Shown here one piece after another: positions 62,654 through 64,000 of a stretch of DNA of 64,000 nt. The DNA is taken from the NCBI RefSeq assembly GCF_026391055.1, contig NZ_JAPLET010000019.1:62001-126000 (forward strand). The letters are read 5' to 3'. The notes beneath the pieces were generated by a model. The model searched no databases and had not been told where the DNA came from. It worked only from the letters and a program-made list of their open reading frames with translations. Origin of the DNA: Spirosoma sp. (GTDB lineage: Bacteria; Bacteroidota; Bacteroidia; Cytophagales; Spirosomataceae). Both the position numbers and the translations under genes were made by a program. The number at the start of each line of letters is the position of its first letter. Position 1 is the first letter of the stretch.

Positions 62654-63358
62654 ATGAAACTTCTCGTCATTAGTGATCTTCACGGACGGACCGTTTGGAA
62701 AGAAGCGAACCTCGACCAATACGACCGGGTTATCTTTTTGGGTGACTATACGGACAGTCACACCTTTGATGATAAGACCATTTTCAATAACCTGCTTGAT
62801 ATTATCTGGCTTAAACGCCAAAACCCTGTGAAGTTTATTCTGCTTATTGGTAACCATGATGCGCAATACCTTCATTTCCCGCACTATCGTTGTTCAGGGT
62901 TTCGGGAGAAAGCACAGCCTGAGCTGAGTTTCTTATTCACTACACACATTAACCTGTTTCAACTGGCTCATCAGGAAGGTAATTACCTGTTTACCCATGC
63001 TGGCGTAACCAAAAAATGGCTGGCGCATTTTCTTGTAAAAACCGGTAAAAGACTAATTGAACGTACATCTATTGCTAATCTGGCCGGATTGTTGAATAAG
63101 GTTCATAATGAAGAAATGTGCTTCCGAAACCTGCTTTTTGAGGTTGGACCGAAACGGGGAGGCTTCAATGCCTACGGCGGGCCTATTTGGGCAGATCGCT
63201 CGGAAACTTCTGTTGACTTCCTGATGGGATTTCAGCAGGTTGTAGGACATACGCCAGTTTTTGATTTTTCGACAATATATGGTGAAAGTGGGTCGATTAC
63301 CTATACGGATGTTTTACAAACCAAAACGGCATTTTATGAAGTCATAATCCGTGACTAA
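62654..63358 (+). CDS. Calcineurin-like metallophosphoesterase
   Basis: 234 residues from the ATG at 62654 (MKLLVISDLHGRTVWKEANL); the longer frame overlapping infB is rejected. Motifs: VISDLHGR, VIFLGDYTDSH, LLIGNHDAQYL, LFTHAGVTKKWL and VVGHTPVFDFS. The combination resembles serine/threonine phosphatase-like or ApaH-like bacterial phosphoesterases. Substrate unknown. Unrelated in detail to the phosphoesterase at 36488. Confidence 0.9.
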   Translation: MKLLVISDLHGRTVWKEANLDQYDRVIFLGDYTDSHTFDDKTIFNNLLDIIWLKRQNPVKFILLIGNHDAQYLHFPHYRCSGFREKAQPELSFLFTTHINLFQLAHQEGNYLFTHAGVTKKWLAHFLVKTGKRLIERTSIANLAGLLNKVHNEEMCFRNLLFEVGPKRGGFNAYGGPIWADRSETSVDFLMGFQQVVGHTPVFDFSTIYGESGSITYTDVLQTKTAFYEVIIRD

Positions 63359-63434
63359 CTTAGGGACTAAAGAAACGAAAGGTCTATACCAGGCCGTTAT
63401 TAAGAAAACCCTGTTTGCTACGCAAATACCCTGA

Positions 63435-64000
63435 ATGAATTTTCTCTATCCTTCCTTTCTGCTTGGGTTGCTGTCGGTCTCCGTCCCGATTGCCATTCAC
63501 CTGTTTAACTTTCGACGGACAAGGCGGGTTTTCTTCTCGAATGTAGCCTTGCTGCGAACAGTTCAGACGGAGACAAAATCGTTTCGACGACTCAAACACT
63601 GGCTTATCCTCGCCTGTCGTTGTCTGTTTCTGGCTTGCCTAGTTCTGGCATTTGCGCAACCCTTTATTCCCAGTAAGAATAAGCTGGGTTTGTCTCGTCA
63701 GGGGGTAACGAGTTTGTATGTCGATAACTCATTCAGTATGCAGAATGAACGCAATACAAAGCGATATCTCGATATAGCCATTAGCAAGCTGGATGAGTTG
63801 CTCACGTTGTTCCGTAATGCTACATCGCTCCAGTTACTGACCAATGATTTCTCCGTAGCTGAACAGCAGGCCGGAACAGCTGAGGCTGTTCGTGACCGCG
63901 TGACGTCTATCCGGTTTGCCCATACCCCCCGCACCCTCGAAACCATTTACCGCCGTCAGCGTAACCTGTTGAGTTCCCTGAATCCGGGCGGGCACAATCA
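63435..64000 (+). CDS. BatA-domain/aerotolerance-type membrane protein, N-terminal part
   Basis: ATG at 63435; the frame is open through the right edge, so only 188 residues are visible. The start MNFLYPSFLLGLLSVSVPIA followed by IHLFNFRRTRRVFFSNVALL is the BatA N-terminal domain, with a second membrane helix in WLILACRCLFLACLVLAFAQ. After it, TSLYVDNSFSMQNE is a VWA-like DxSxS start (D-N-S-F-S), which would bind a metal. Such proteins occur in Bacteroidota with MoxR ATPases. The full length and any partner lie beyond the window. Confidence 0.85.
   Translation, partial: MNFLYPSFLLGLLSVSVPIAIHLFNFRRTRRVFFSNVALLRTVQTETKSFRRLKHWLILACRCLFLACLVLAFAQPFIPSKNKLGLSRQGVTSLYVDNSFSMQNERNTKRYLDIAISKLDELLTLFRNATSLQLLTNDFSVAEQQAGTAEAVRDRVTSIRFAHTPRTLETIYRRQRNLLSSLNPGGHN

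Noticed and set aside
1..64000. Search by eye for tRNA, rRNA, CRISPR, prophage and integrase sites
   Set aside because: No conserved T-loop, rRNA segments, repeat-spacer arrays or phage genes were found.

Overview
The window looks like a chromosomal segment of a Bacteroidota bacterium of the Cytophagales, most like Spirosoma or a close relative. Reasons: two SusC/SusD outer-membrane pairs, lipoproteins with Bacteroidota-type lipoboxes, a type IX secretion C-terminal domain, a GIN-domain protein, DUF1800/DUF1501 and DUF1361 genes, TAnnTTTG -7 promoter boxes, and moderate GC content. I see no rRNA or tRNA gene, CRISPR array, intact insertion sequence or prophage.

Layout. 1-1971: tail of a glycosyltransferase-like gene, then a GH130 glycosidase. 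2072-13286: two divergent nutrient-uptake loci, one (minus) SusC-SusD-DUF1735 lipoprotein and one (plus) SusC-SusD, separated by an AT-rich 750-bp control region. 13661-14610: two acidic, probably disordered small proteins. 14702-20226 (minus): queA, ispD, meaB, a blue-copper protein and a beta-propeller dehydrogenase-like protein in one direction. 20344-21506: a small conserved protein and a DUF1080 protein. 21741-25259: a large histidine kinase with seven PAS-like units. 25461-30117: a propeller lipoprotein and two different Na+/H+ antiporters around a tiny HExxH protein, then a secreted protein. 30177-32225 (minus): a regulator/membrane-protein pair, undecaprenol/diacylglycerol kinase and DUF1361. 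32539-35494: DUF1800 plus DUF1501 with a T9SS sorting domain. 35598-47212: mostly housekeeping genes (mazG, phosphoesterase, guaB, recJ, lptB, recO, FAH-family, purK), then a GIN protein and a LolD-type ATPase. 47189-51081: class IV aminotransferase, TolC and an RND/MacA-type adaptor. 51186-51445: traces of a decayed gene. 51479-52483: gpsA. 52592-54955: small lipoprotein, ECF-like sigma factor, membrane-anchored trypsin-like protease and an amphipathic secreted protein. 55092-56945: moaD, moaE and a membrane-tethered EEP-family enzyme. 57059-62564: rimP-nusA-infB with a clear promoter and a leader hairpin. 62654-end: a phosphoesterase and the start of a BatA-type protein.

The most promising undescribed material is (a) the sigma factor/protease pair, in which the gene in the usual anti-sigma position encodes a short cytoplasmic segment, one membrane helix and an extracytoplasmic serine protease, and (b) a set of eight intergenic imperfect palindromes whose arms are unrelated in sequence between loci but share one architecture, arms built from short degenerate direct repeats. 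The latter includes hairpins at the starts of ispD, purK and the TolC-partner adaptor. All functions are inferred from sequence by eye; no database search was run.
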